A program made the position numbers and the translations under genes. From contig DAOUEL010000002.1 in NCBI GenBank assembly GCA_034430595.1, positions 1-64,000 on the forward strand: DNA of 64,000 nucleotides. Reading direction: 5' to 3'. How positions within the stretch are numbered: position 1 is the stretch's first letter; every line of letters begins with the position of its first letter. The stretch comes from E44-bin32 sp034430595 (GTDB lineage: Bacteria > Chloroflexota > Anaerolineae > Anaerolineales > E44-bin32). The notes beneath the pieces were generated by a model. That model was not told the origin of the DNA and did not search any database. It worked only from the letters and a program-made list of their open reading frames with translations. Below, in pieces: positions 16,360 to 24,088 of this stretch.

Positions 16360-17675
16360 CAGGCCGCCTCCCCGTCCGGACCAGCGACAACAATCGCCAG
16401 TCGGTCTGGATCAAGGTAGCGTTGTGCCGCCTCCAGGATCTGGCTGCCGGTGATGGAGGCGATCAAGGCCGGGTAGCGTTGGTAGTAATCGAGCCCGAGA
16501 TGATAGCGTTCGATGTGCGCCAGAGATCCGGCGACCCCTTCGTTTGACTCGAGCTGCATCGGCAGGCGCCCGATAAAATTCGCTTTGTTCTCGAGCAGTT
16601 CTTTTGAGCCAACCCGCCTGGAGGTGAAGCGGCGGATCTCCTTGAGAATGATTTCGATCGCCTTCTGTTCATTGGTCGGGTTAACTCCGGCGATCACCTG
16701 CCATGGTCCCGGCCCAAGCCCGCCTGACACCAGGCTGTAGGCGTAGTAAGCCAGCCCGGCGGAAACCCTTACTGCGTCCCCAATTCTACCCATCATGCCG
16801 AAGCGTCCCAGAATACTGTTGCCAAGCGCGGCCGGGAGAAAATCCTCGTCCTGCCGGCTGGGCCCAGCGACTCCAATGATCAAGTCGCTCTGCTGCTTAC
16901 CGGGCAGGCGCACACTGGCTCGCTTTGTGGATCGAAGCGGTTTTACGGGTGGAAGAAGGGGCATGGGTTGGACGTCTCTCACCTGCCACGAACTGAGGGC
17001 ATCCTCGGCCAGCTGCATAGCCTGATTGGCTGGAACGGCACCAACGATTGCCAGCACCATCCCCTGCGGGCAGTAATAACTGCGGTGGAAACGCCGCAGA
17101 TCCGTGGCCTGTAACCCGGCGACGCTGGCCAGGGTGCCATCGATAGGGAGGCGATACGGGTGTTTCGCATACACCAGCGCATCAAAGGCCAGCTCAGCTT
17201 GCGCTCCGGTATCCTGTTCGCGAATCGTCAGGGAGGTGAGATGCTGGGCTTTCAACCGTTCAATTTCCAGTTTCGGGAAGCTGGCGCTGGAAAGCACCTC
17301 CGCTAAAAGACCAAGCAGCAGGCCGAGATCCTCCGCGAGGGATTTACCGTGAAAGGAGGTGGAATGAACACCAGCGCTCACATTGAGGTTGGCGCCGATC
17401 GATTCGAGCGATTCGAAGATCTGGCTGAAGCTGTGCTGTTTCGTACCCCGCATCAGTCCCAGCGCAGTCAGGTAGGCCAGGCCTGCAGTCTGCTCGGTTT
17501 CAACCAGGGATCCAACGGGCAGAAAACCGGAAAGCACAACTGAAGGCGAGGCGAAATTCTCACGTACGAGCAGCGTGATGCCGTTCGACAGCTGGCGCCG
17601 GCGGATCGTCTCCGGGCCAGGCAGAGCAGACAGGTCGAGCTGGGGCAGGTCGAAGCTTACCTTAGCCAAGCCCAT
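16359..17675 (-). CDS. M16 family peptidase-like protein, non-catalytic subunit
   Basis: This 438-residue protein has the M16 (pitrilysin/mitochondrial-processing-peptidase) fold but lacks the zinc motif HxxEH. The equivalent position reads LAYLTALGLMRGTKQ. It keeps the C-terminal M16 features, including a glycine-rich segment (LVSGGLGPGPWQV) and RRFTSRRVGSKELLENKANF. In this family active and inactive subunits pair into a chamber that degrades peptides; the adjacent upstream gene encodes the active partner. The ATG at 17675 lies inside the end of that gene, an overlap of 14 bases, which favours balanced synthesis. The in-frame start at 17702 is less likely. No signal peptide is seen, so the pair is probably cytoplasmic. 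Confidence 0.88.
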   Translation of the reverse strand: MGLAKVSFDLPQLDLSALPGPETIRRRQLSNGITLLVRENFASPSVVLSGFLPVGSLVETEQTAGLAYLTALGLMRGTKQHSFSQIFESLESIGANLNVSAGVHSTSFHGKSLAEDLGLLLGLLAEVLSSASFPKLEIERLKAQHLTSLTIREQDTGAQAELAFDALVYAKHPYRLPIDGTLASVAGLQATDLRRFHRSYYCPQGMVLAIVGAVPANQAMQLAEDALSSWQVRDVQPMPLLPPVKPLRSTKRASVRLPGKQQSDLIIGVAGPSRQDEDFLPAALGNSILGRFGMMGRIGDAVRVSAGLAYYAYSLVSGGLGPGPWQVIAGVNPTNEQKAIEIILKEIRRFTSRRVGSKELLENKANFIGRLPMQLESNEGVAGSLAHIERYHLGLDYYQRYPALIASITGSQILEAAQRYLDPDRLAIVVAGPDGEAA

Positions 17676-18987
17676 CCCCTTTCTGCGGCCGGTAGAAACC
17701 AACCGTTCGCTGACTCGGCTTTAAGTAGGTTTGCGCGCAGATCCATAGATCCTTGGGGGTGACCTGCTCCAGACGTGTGAGGTAGCTTTCGAACCAATCG
17801 AGATCGGCGAACATCTCGCTGAAACCGAGCCAGAACGCCTGGTTGGTCACACTTTCACTGCTGTAGGCGAACAAGGCACGCGCCTGTTTGATCGCTTTTT
17901 CCAGTTCTTCCGCTTTAATCGGCGCCTCAAGCACCCGTTCAAGTTCATGATCGAGCACCTGCAGCGCCTGTTCGACCGACTTATCCGGCCGCACGGTGAC
18001 ATGCAGCGTGTAAAGGTAAGGGTCGATGGTAGCCGCCAGTCCGCCGTGGACGGAGGCTGCCACTTCACCTTCCACCAGGGCTCGGTAGAGACGTGAAGTC
18101 TTGTTCGAGATTCCCCCGCTGAAAAAGTTGAAACTGGACGCACCAGCAAGAACGCTGCCCAGAACAGCCAGCGTCAGGAAATCCTGCGCCTGCGCGGCCG
18201 GAGCTCGATAAGCAATCTTAAGGTACGGCGTATCGCCCGGGCCTTCAACGTTGACAACCTTTTCACCCGTCTGGGGTGGCTCAGGCCGGTGTTTAAATGC
18301 CGGGGTTGGCTCAGATGGGATCGGACCAAAATGCTTACGGATGCGTTCCAGCATCGGCCGAATTTTGAAATCCCCGGCTACCGACAGGACAGCGTTAGAT
18401 GGCGCGTAGTGCGCCAGGTAGTGCTGGTAAAGGTCATCGCGCGTCATGCGTTCCAGGTCGACCATGTCACCGATCACCTCATGGTGGTAGCCGTGGACGC
18501 GAAAGGCAGCGCTTTGCAGTTCCTCCGCCAACCGGAAGGTCGGCTCGTTCTCGTGCCCTTGACGCTCGGAAATGATCACCGTTCGCTCGGCCTCAACCTC
18601 GTCTGGTGCAAAGAGGCTGGAGCGCATGCGGTCGGCCTCCAATTGCAGCGCGAGCTCCGCCCGGTCCGCAGGCAGCGTCTCGTAATAGGCAGTCCAATCG
18701 AGCCAAGTGAAGGCGTTCCATACGCCGCCGTCACGGGCGATGGCGCGATCAAGCACGCCCGCCGGGAAGGTAGGCGTGCCCTTAAACTGCATATGTTCCA
18801 CCCAGTGGGAAGCACCGGTCAACCCCGCAATTTCATTGCGCGAGCCCACCCGGTACCAGATCCAGGTGCTGATAAGCGGTGCGCTGTGGACTTCTCTCAA
18901 CCGCACCTGCAGCCCGTTGCGCAGCCTGGTTCGAAAAACCGACGCGCCCGTTGCAGGCTTGATCTTAGTCGGCGACCGGTTCGCCAT
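17662..18987 (-). CDS. M16 family zinc peptidase, catalytic subunit
   Basis: This protein of about 441 residues is the catalytic M16 partner. The zinc-binding and catalytic motif HWVEH occurs in GASHWVEHMQFKGTPTF, with the third ligand supplied by the Glu in EVEAERTVIISE about 75 residues later. The N-terminal half carries the active fold; the C-terminal half has the usual repeat of it. It probably degrades peptides or protein fragments together with the inactive neighbour. The start is uncertain: ATGs at 18987 and 18996 both overlap the end of ugd. A frame upstream to 19053 lies wholly inside ugd and is unlikely. It is cotranscribed with ugd, the second M16 gene, acpS and the thioesterase. 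Confidence 0.9.
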   Translation of the reverse strand: MANRSPTKIKPATGASVFRTRLRNGLQVRLREVHSAPLISTWIWYRVGSRNEIAGLTGASHWVEHMQFKGTPTFPAGVLDRAIARDGGVWNAFTWLDWTAYYETLPADRAELALQLEADRMRSSLFAPDEVEAERTVIISERQGHENEPTFRLAEELQSAAFRVHGYHHEVIGDMVDLERMTRDDLYQHYLAHYAPSNAVLSVAGDFKIRPMLERIRKHFGPIPSEPTPAFKHRPEPPQTGEKVVNVEGPGDTPYLKIAYRAPAAQAQDFLTLAVLGSVLAGASSFNFFSGGISNKTSRLYRALVEGEVAASVHGGLAATIDPYLYTLHVTVRPDKSVEQALQVLDHELERVLEAPIKAEELEKAIKQARALFAYSSESVTNQAFWLGFSEMFADLDWFESYLTRLEQVTPKDLWICAQTYLKPSQRTVGFYRPQKGDGLG

Positions 18988-20290
18988 CTGGACCATAGCC
19001 ACGGCCGATGCCGCGGTAGCTGAAGCCGAGCTCCGACATATCACGCGGATCATAGATGTTGCGGCCGTCGACGATTACCGGCTGGGTCATCACCGACTTG
19101 ACCCGGCCCAGGTCGAGCTGCTTGAATTCATTCCATTCCGTACATATCACCAGCGCGTCGCTGCCTTCCGCCAGGGAATAGGGATCCTCAACCATCCCCA
19201 GGTCAGGCATCAAGCGCGCTGCGCCCGGCATGCCAACCGGGTCATACGCCCGGACCAGGGCTCCGGCTTCCATGAAACGACGTGCAATTTCCAGGGCAGG
19301 AGCATCACGCAAATCGTCGGTGTTCGGTTTAAAGGTCAATCCCAGCAACCCGATCCGCTTTCCTTCCAAACCGCCAAGGGTTTGGCGCACCTTTTCAACC
19401 AGCAGCCGGCGGCGGTCGTCGTTGATATCCATCACGGCCTGCAGCAGCTGTGGATGGCGTCCCTTTTCAGCTGCCATGTGAGCCAGGGCTTTAACATCCT
19501 TCGGGAAGCACGAACCCCCATAGCCCAGGCCGGCATCGAGGAAATAGGGACCGATGCGCGGATCGTAGCCCATGCCAGTCTTGACTTCCTTGACATCCGC
19601 CCCCAAGGCCTCACAGATATTGGCAATCTCGTTGATGAACGAGATGCGCGTCGCCAGGAAGGCATTCGAAGCGTATTTGATCATTTCGGCCGTTCGCAGG
19701 TCGGTGATCACGATCGGCGCGCGCAGCGGCAGGTGCAGTTGGGCGGCCCGTTCAGCAGCTTCAGCGTCAAGCGATCCCAGCACCGTGCGGGCCGGGTTCA
19801 TAAAATCGAGCAGCGCTGAACCTTCGCGCAGAAACTCGGGGCAGGAGACAACCGAAAAAGGGATCGAATCCTTCTGGGTAGAACGGATGATGTCGGCCAC
19901 CCAGTCGCCCGTACCAACCGGAACCGTGGATTTATTGACGATAATCAGTGGTTCTTTCATCGCCCGGGCGACCGATTCGGCCGCCGCTTGGACATATTTC
20001 AGGTCCGCTTCCCCATCGACGCCCTCTGGAGTACCGACCGCGATAAAGACAAATTCAGCCCCATCGATCGCATCCTCGTAGGAGGTTGTGAACTCGAGCC
20101 GGCCGGCGGCAGCGTTACGCTCAACCATCTCCTCCAGGCCAGGTTCGTAGATCGGCATCTGGCCCCGTTTTAAACCTTTGATGCGATCTTCATCGATGTC
20201 GACAGCAACGACATGATTCCCCAAATCAGAAAATCCAGCCGCTGTCACCAGGCCAACATAACCCACACCGATGACTGCTATTTTTTTCAC
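18965..20290 (-). CDS. ugd: UDP-glucose 6-dehydrogenase (UDP-sugar dehydrogenase family)
   Basis: This 441-residue NAD-dependent enzyme oxidises UDP-glucose to UDP-glucuronate in two steps. The N-terminal Rossmann motif KKIAVIGVGYVGLVTAAGF is followed by MPIYEPGLEEMVERN near residue 52. The catalytic cysteine occurs in GLGYGGSCFPKDVKAL near 258, and TFKPNTDDLRDAPAL near 325 is typical. The start is a GTG at 20290 with an excellent AGGAGGCG upstream. The product feeds exopolysaccharide or glycan synthesis. No glycosyltransferases are adjacent, so it is a stand-alone supply gene here, first in a minus-strand unit with the M16 pair. Close relatives act on UDP-N-acetyl sugars, but the YEPGLEEM form favours glucose. 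Confidence 0.93.
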   Translation of the reverse strand: MKKIAVIGVGYVGLVTAAGFSDLGNHVVAVDIDEDRIKGLKRGQMPIYEPGLEEMVERNAAAGRLEFTTSYEDAIDGAEFVFIAVGTPEGVDGEADLKYVQAAAESVARAMKEPLIIVNKSTVPVGTGDWVADIIRSTQKDSIPFSVVSCPEFLREGSALLDFMNPARTVLGSLDAEAAERAAQLHLPLRAPIVITDLRTAEMIKYASNAFLATRISFINEIANICEALGADVKEVKTGMGYDPRIGPYFLDAGLGYGGSCFPKDVKALAHMAAEKGRHPQLLQAVMDINDDRRRLLVEKVRQTLGGLEGKRIGLLGLTFKPNTDDLRDAPALEIARRFMEAGALVRAYDPVGMPGAARLMPDLGMVEDPYSLAEGSDALVICTEWNEFKQLDLGRVKSVMTQPVIVDGRNIYDPRDMSELGFSYRGIGRGYGPDGEPVAD

Positions 20291-20382
20291 TACACGCCTC
20301 CTGCGAGCGCCGGACGTGACCTCCGGAAGTCCGGCGCAATCATACCATGGCCGGGTCCGGTCGCAACTTCCCCCTTTCGTAA

Positions 20383-20407
20383 AGTGTCATACCGCCGTCG
20401 TGACACT
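20383..20407. promoter_or_regulatory. Perfect palindrome between divergent ugd and Rrf2 genes
   Basis: AGTGTCA and TGACACT form a perfect 7-bp inverted repeat with an 11-base spacer, six bases upstream of the inferred -35 box of the Rrf2 gene and 93 bases upstream of ugd. Its size and place fit an operator, possibly for the Rrf2 protein itself, but this is inference. Confidence 0.35.
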
Positions 20408-20413
20408 CTTCAC

Positions 20414-20442
20414 TTGTTCATGGTGTCCCGACAGCGTAAACT
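20414..20442 (+). promoter_or_regulatory. Sigma70-like promoter of the Rrf2 regulator
   Basis: TTGTTC (20414-20419) and TAAACT (20437-20442) are spaced by 17 bases and face the regulator gene. Transcription would begin near 20449, with GGAGG before the ATG at 20505. Confidence 0.5.
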
Positions 20443-20504
20443 GAACCTGAAGTAGACAACTCCTATCTTGATGGGAAGAGTAACCGGCTCAATTGGAGGC
20501 CGCG

Positions 20505-20906
20505 ATGCAAATAACGCGACAAGCGGATTATGCTGTTCGAGCGGTGTTGTACCTGGCAGGGTTGAACAACGGACGACGTGCCCCGACCAGCGAGATCGCG
20601 CGTGAACAGCGCATACCTCCGTCATTTCTGGCTAAAATTGTTTCACAATTGTCCGTCGCTGGCGTGGTCCAGACCTCGCGCGGTGCGCGCGGTGGCGTTG
20701 CCCTGGCGCGATCTCCTCAGGATATCTCGCTGCTGGAAGTGATCGAGGCGATTGACGGTCCGATCATGCTCAATGAATGTGTCGATGACCCAAGCGCCTG
20801 CTTCTTCGGCGAGGATTGCCCGGTGCAGGGCGTCTGGTGTGATGCCCAGTCGAACCTGGTGCACAAGCTGCGCGTGACCGACTTTTACGGCCTCGCAACA
20901 GCCTGA
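20505..20906 (+). CDS. Rrf2-family transcriptional regulator with a likely Fe-S cluster
   Basis: This 133-residue protein is an Rrf2/IscR-type winged-helix regulator. The N-terminus MQITRQADYAVRAVLYLAG is typical, followed by the recognition region IPPSFLAKIVSQLSVAGVV and the wing SRGARGGVALARS. Three cysteines in ECVDDPSACFFGEDC have the pattern C-x6-C-x5-C used by IscR/NsrR proteins to hold an iron-sulfur cluster. It may therefore sense iron-sulfur status, oxidative stress or nitric oxide. The ATG at 20505 is chosen because GGAGG lies seven bases before it and the family sequence starts there. No isc or suf genes are near. A nitroreductase follows after a hairpin. Autoregulation through the upstream palindrome is possible. 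Confidence 0.9.
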   Translation: MQITRQADYAVRAVLYLAGLNNGRRAPTSEIAREQRIPPSFLAKIVSQLSVAGVVQTSRGARGGVALARSPQDISLLEVIEAIDGPIMLNECVDDPSACFFGEDCPVQGVWCDAQSNLVHKLRVTDFYGLATA

Positions 20907-20937
20907 TCATCGACAGATCTTCAACGTTAGAATTCAT

Positions 20938-20961
20938 GGCCGGCGCGAACCTGCGCCGGCC
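20938..20961 (+). terminator. Hairpin after the Rrf2 gene
   Basis: A perfect 9-bp stem GGCCGGCGC/GCGCCGGCC with a six-base loop lies 31 bases past the stop. The following bases are only partly T-rich, so it is a probable terminator or 3' stabiliser, possibly Rho-assisted. Confidence 0.55.
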
Positions 20962-21008
20962 GCTGCTTTCACTGCTGCCCGCACCCCCTGTTCACCCGTA
21001 GCCCCCGT

Positions 21009-21038
21009 TTGAACTCCAAATCCAGCGGGCCTTATAAT
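21009..21038 (+). promoter_or_regulatory. Sigma70-type promoter of the nitroreductase gene
   Basis: TTGAAC (21009-21014) and a perfect TATAAT (21033-21038) are separated by 18 bases. Transcription would start near 21045, giving a leader of about 21 bases with GAGGTAGGC before the ATG at 21067. Confidence 0.7.
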
Positions 21039-21066
21039 GTGAGTGGTCCGTCTCATCGAGGTAGGC

Positions 21067-21597
21067 ATGCAGGTCCAGGAAGCGATCCGTCTCAAGCGTG
21101 CAATTCGTGACTTTCGGCCCGAACCGCTGCCACCGCAGGCGATCGATGCAATTCTATACGCCGGGCGTCGAGCTCAGAGTGCCAAGAATCGACAGGTGTG
21201 GCACTTCCTGGCGATTACGGAGCGGGATACCCTCCAGAGCTTATCCAAACTCGGGCATTTTGCCGGTCACCTGGCAGGCGCTGCGCTCGGCGTATGCATC
21301 CTCACGCCCGATCCGGCCCAGCGCTGGTCGATCCTGTTCGACGCCGGCCAGGCCGCAGCGTATATGCAGCTTGCCGCCTGGGAGCTTGGTATCGGATCCT
21401 GCCTAGCTACAATCTACGAGCCGGAGGCAGCCCGCCAGCTGCTCGAATTCCCCTCGGATTGGTATCTTCACGTCGCGATTTCCTTCGGCTATCCCCAAGA
21501 CCCGGGGGAGCTTTCCCGCCCGCCTCGTGCCGGCGGCAGATCTGAGCGTGAGAACGTGACCAGTTTCAATCGCTGGGGAGGGATCAGGCATCCTTGA
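21067..21597 (+). CDS. Nitroreductase family flavoprotein
   Basis: This 176-residue protein is an FMN-dependent nitroreductase-fold oxidoreductase. It begins with VQEAIRLKRAIRDFRPEPLP, a typical FMN-phosphate-binding start, then YAGRRAQSAKNRQVWHFLAI, where the Arg-Ser-Asn-Gln set contacts flavin. It ends with a compact AAYMQLAAWELGIGSCLATI helix. The family reduces nitro groups, quinones or flavins with NAD(P)H; the substrate cannot be read from the sequence. The ATG at 21067 has GAGGTAGG at good spacing; the upstream GTG at 21043 falls at the inferred transcription start. It stands alone with its own promoter, between an Fe-S regulator and the hut genes, which hints at redox-stress response. 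Confidence 0.88.
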   Translation: MQVQEAIRLKRAIRDFRPEPLPPQAIDAILYAGRRAQSAKNRQVWHFLAITERDTLQSLSKLGHFAGHLAGAALGVCILTPDPAQRWSILFDAGQAAAYMQLAAWELGIGSCLATIYEPEAARQLLEFPSDWYLHVAISFGYPQDPGELSRPPRAGGRSERENVTSFNRWGGIRHP

Positions 21598-21740
21598 GCG
21601 ATACCAGCGATGACGCCGCTGCACCCAGGGCTACCGGGCTGAGATCCCGCCCCGCCTGTGCCAAGTGCTTGCCCAAGGGTTCCAATGGGATTGAAGATTT
21701 CGAAGCATAAGACGAACACCGTACAAAGCAGGAGAAACTC

Positions 21741-23399
21741 ATGACAGAGCCACGCACCGTCCGCGCGCCGCGCGGCACCCAGCTGCACTGTAAATCCTGG
21801 CTGATCGAAGCTCCCTACCGCATGATTCAAAACAACCTCGACCCGGAAGTCGCCGAACGTCCCGAGGATCTGGTTGTCTATGGTGGTCGAGGGCAGGCGG
21901 CCCGAGATTGGGAGTCCTTTGAGACGATCCTGACCTCGCTGCAGGAGTTGGATGAAGATGAGACGCTCCTGGTACAGTCAGGGAAACCAGTGGCGGTCTT
22001 CAAGACCCACCCGGATGCACCGCGCGTCCTAATCGCCAATTCCAATCTGGTCCCGCATTGGGCGACCCAAGAACATTTTGATGAATTGGCCGCCCGCGGC
22101 CTGATAATGTACGGCCAGATGACGGCCGGCTCATGGATATACATCGGCACGCAGGGCATCCTGCAGGGGACGTATGAGACGCTCGGTTCGCTGGCCCGCC
22201 TGCGCGGCTGGCCCTCCCTGCGCGGCAAGTTTGTGCTCACAGCCGGTTTGGGTGGCATGGGTGGAGCGCAGCCGCTGGCGATCACGATGAACGAAGGCGT
22301 GGGGTTGATCATTGAAGTCGATCCAGCCCGCGCACAGCGGCGGCTCGAGAACGGGTATGTAGAATTCGTCGTCGACGAGCTGGAAGAAGCAATGACGCTC
22401 GTGCAGGAAGCCCTCGATGGCGAGGAACCACGCTCTGTGGGATTGATCGGGAATGCGGCCGACCTTTACCCCGAACTGGTAGTAAGGGGAGTGATTCCGG
22501 ACGTAGTTACTGACCAGACCCCAGCGCATGACGTGCTCTCCTACGTGCCGAACGACATGACTCTTGAGGCGGCTGCTGAGCTGCGAACCGGCGACCCGCA
22601 GGAATACACCCGGCGCTCAATGGCTTCGATGGCAAGGCATGTCGAAGCGATGCTTGCCTTCAAACAAGCCGGCGCCGAGGTCTTCGACTACGGCAACAAT
22701 CTGCGTCAGCGTGCCTACGACTACGGCGTCTCGGAAGCCTTTGAGTTCCCGGGCTTTGTGCCGGCCTACATCCGCCCGCTCTTCTGTGAAGGCAAGGGAC
22801 CCTTCCGCTGGGTTGCGCTTTCGGGCGATGAAGAAGACATCTATAAGACCGACGCGGCGGTGATGGAGCTCTTTCCTCAGGACAAGCACCTGCACCGCTG
22901 GCTGCGCTTGGCGCGTGAAAAGGTCCAGTTCCAGGGCCTGCCGGCCCGCATCTGCTGGCTGGGCTACGGCGAGCGTGCAGCTGCCGGCCTGCGTTTCAAC
23001 CAGATGGTTGCCGGCGGTGAACTCCAGGCCCCGATCGTCATCGGGCGTGATCACCTCGACGCCGGTTCCGTCGCCTCCCCCAACCGTGAGACGGAGGGCA
23101 TGCTGGACGGAACAGATGCTGTCAGCGATTGGCCGCTGCTGAACGCGATGTTAAATGCGGTCGGCGGTGCGACCTGGGTTTCATTTCACCACGGCGGTGG
23201 TGTCGGTATTGGCTTCAGCCAGCACGCTGGACAGGTGATCGTCGCTGATGGCACACCGGAAGCGGCGGTACGGATTGAGCGTGTCCTCACGACGGACCCC
23301 GGGCTGGGGATCGTCCGGCATGCTGACGCTGGCTACCCGGAGGCGATTGCTGCCGCACGCAGGCATGGTATCAAGATGCCAATGCTTAAGCAGGACTAG
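21741..23399 (+). CDS. hutU: Urocanate hydratase
   Basis: This 552-residue enzyme converts urocanate to 4-imidazolone-5-propionate in histidine breakdown, using tightly bound NAD as electrophile. Characteristic segments are LVVYGGRGQAARDWESFETI near residue 45, FVLTAGLGGMGGAQPLA near 155 for NAD binding, DQTPAHDVLSYVP near 260, and FVPAYIRPLFCEGKGPFRW near 340 with a cysteine near the active site. TWVSFHHGGGVGIGFSQHAG lies near 478. Length matches the family. The ATG at 21741 follows AGGAGAAACTC. Downstream on the same strand come two membrane proteins and hutI. hutH (histidase) and the glutamate-forming steps are absent from the window. Confidence 0.97.
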   Translation: MTEPRTVRAPRGTQLHCKSWLIEAPYRMIQNNLDPEVAERPEDLVVYGGRGQAARDWESFETILTSLQELDEDETLLVQSGKPVAVFKTHPDAPRVLIANSNLVPHWATQEHFDELAARGLIMYGQMTAGSWIYIGTQGILQGTYETLGSLARLRGWPSLRGKFVLTAGLGGMGGAQPLAITMNEGVGLIIEVDPARAQRRLENGYVEFVVDELEEAMTLVQEALDGEEPRSVGLIGNAADLYPELVVRGVIPDVVTDQTPAHDVLSYVPNDMTLEAAAELRTGDPQEYTRRSMASMARHVEAMLAFKQAGAEVFDYGNNLRQRAYDYGVSEAFEFPGFVPAYIRPLFCEGKGPFRWVALSGDEEDIYKTDAAVMELFPQDKHLHRWLRLAREKVQFQGLPARICWLGYGERAAAGLRFNQMVAGGELQAPIVIGRDHLDAGSVASPNRETEGMLDGTDAVSDWPLLNAMLNAVGGATWVSFHHGGGVGIGFSQHAGQVIVADGTPEAAVRIERVLTTDPGLGIVRHADAGYPEAIAAARRHGIKMPMLKQD

Positions 23400-23426
23400 C
23401 CGGATCGTTTGCGGATCGTACTTTAA

Positions 23427-23467
23427 CCACCTCCCGCCGAGTCCCTTGAGACCTCCCCAGGAGGTGG
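23427..23467 (+). promoter_or_regulatory. Mutually exclusive pairings over a Shine-Dalgarno sequence
   Basis: The GGAGGTGG (23460-23467) just before the ATG at 23474 can pair with CCACCTCC at 23427-23434 (8 bp), or its GGAGGT with ACCTCC at 23451-23456 (6 bp, three-base loop). Either would hide the ribosome-binding site. Regulation is inferred from base pairing only. Confidence 0.4.
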
Positions 23468-23473
23468 AGTACA

Positions 23474-24088
23474 ATGCCCCCCATGATCCGCCGTCTGCGG
23501 CCCTTTCCAGCCTTCCTTTTACTGCTGCTCGCAACCGGAATTTTAAGCATGTTCGGGCCTCCCGAGGCCAGCCTGGGGACGAACGTACGCCTGGTGTACC
23601 TGCACGGAGCCTGGGTCTGGACGGCACTTATCGGGTTGGGTTCGGCTGCTGTCACTGGAACGCTTGGGCTGCTCCTGCGGCGGGATCGGTTGCAGCGTTG
23701 GTCGATTGCCCTTGGCCAAGCGGGGATGGTGTACTGGATCAGCTACCTTCCGCTGAGCCTGTGGACAATGCAGGCTAACTGGAATGGACTTTATCTGGCT
23801 GAGCCGCGCTTCAAAGTCGGCTTGGATTACGCCGTGATTGGCTTGCTCTTGCAGCTGGCAATTCTCATACTGAATGACCGTCGAATCGGTAGCGCGTTGA
23901 ACCTCGCCTTTGTCATTGCACTGGCCTGGTCGATCAGCGGCGCCGAGCAGGTCTTACACCCATCATCCCCGATCTTCAGCTCAGACTCCATCTCCATCCG
24001 CATCTTCTTCCTGCTGCTGCTCCTGGTCAGCCTGCTCGCCGGGTGGGCCCTCACCCGCTGGCTGCACCTGCTTCAATCCCGCCGATGA
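23474..24088 (+). CDS. Hypothetical six-helix membrane protein in the hut cluster
   Basis: I do not recognise this 204-residue protein with certainty. It has about six hydrophobic helices: residues 10-28, 40-65, 75-95, 112-132, 140-160 and 175-197. The segment VRLVYLHGAWVWTALIGLG recalls the first conserved His-containing helix of CcmC/CcsA-type heme-handling proteins. The WWD motif of that family is not present (SLWTMQANWNGLYL occurs instead), so the resemblance may be chance. It starts 74 bases after hutU with a GGAGGTGGAG ribosome-binding site and overlaps the MFS gene by ATGA, so it is translationally coupled to it. A role in transport or membrane assembly linked to histidine use is only a guess. 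Confidence 0.75.
   Translation: MPPMIRRLRPFPAFLLLLLATGILSMFGPPEASLGTNVRLVYLHGAWVWTALIGLGSAAVTGTLGLLLRRDRLQRWSIALGQAGMVYWISYLPLSLWTMQANWNGLYLAEPRFKVGLDYAVIGLLLQLAILILNDRRIGSALNLAFVIALAWSISGAEQVLHPSSPIFSSDSISIRIFFLLLLLVSLLAGWALTRWLHLLQSRR

Noticed and set aside
18289..19023. Plus-strand frame of 244 residues opposite the catalytic M16 gene
   Set aside because: The minus strand carries HxxEH and the whole M16 fold; the plus frame has no motif.
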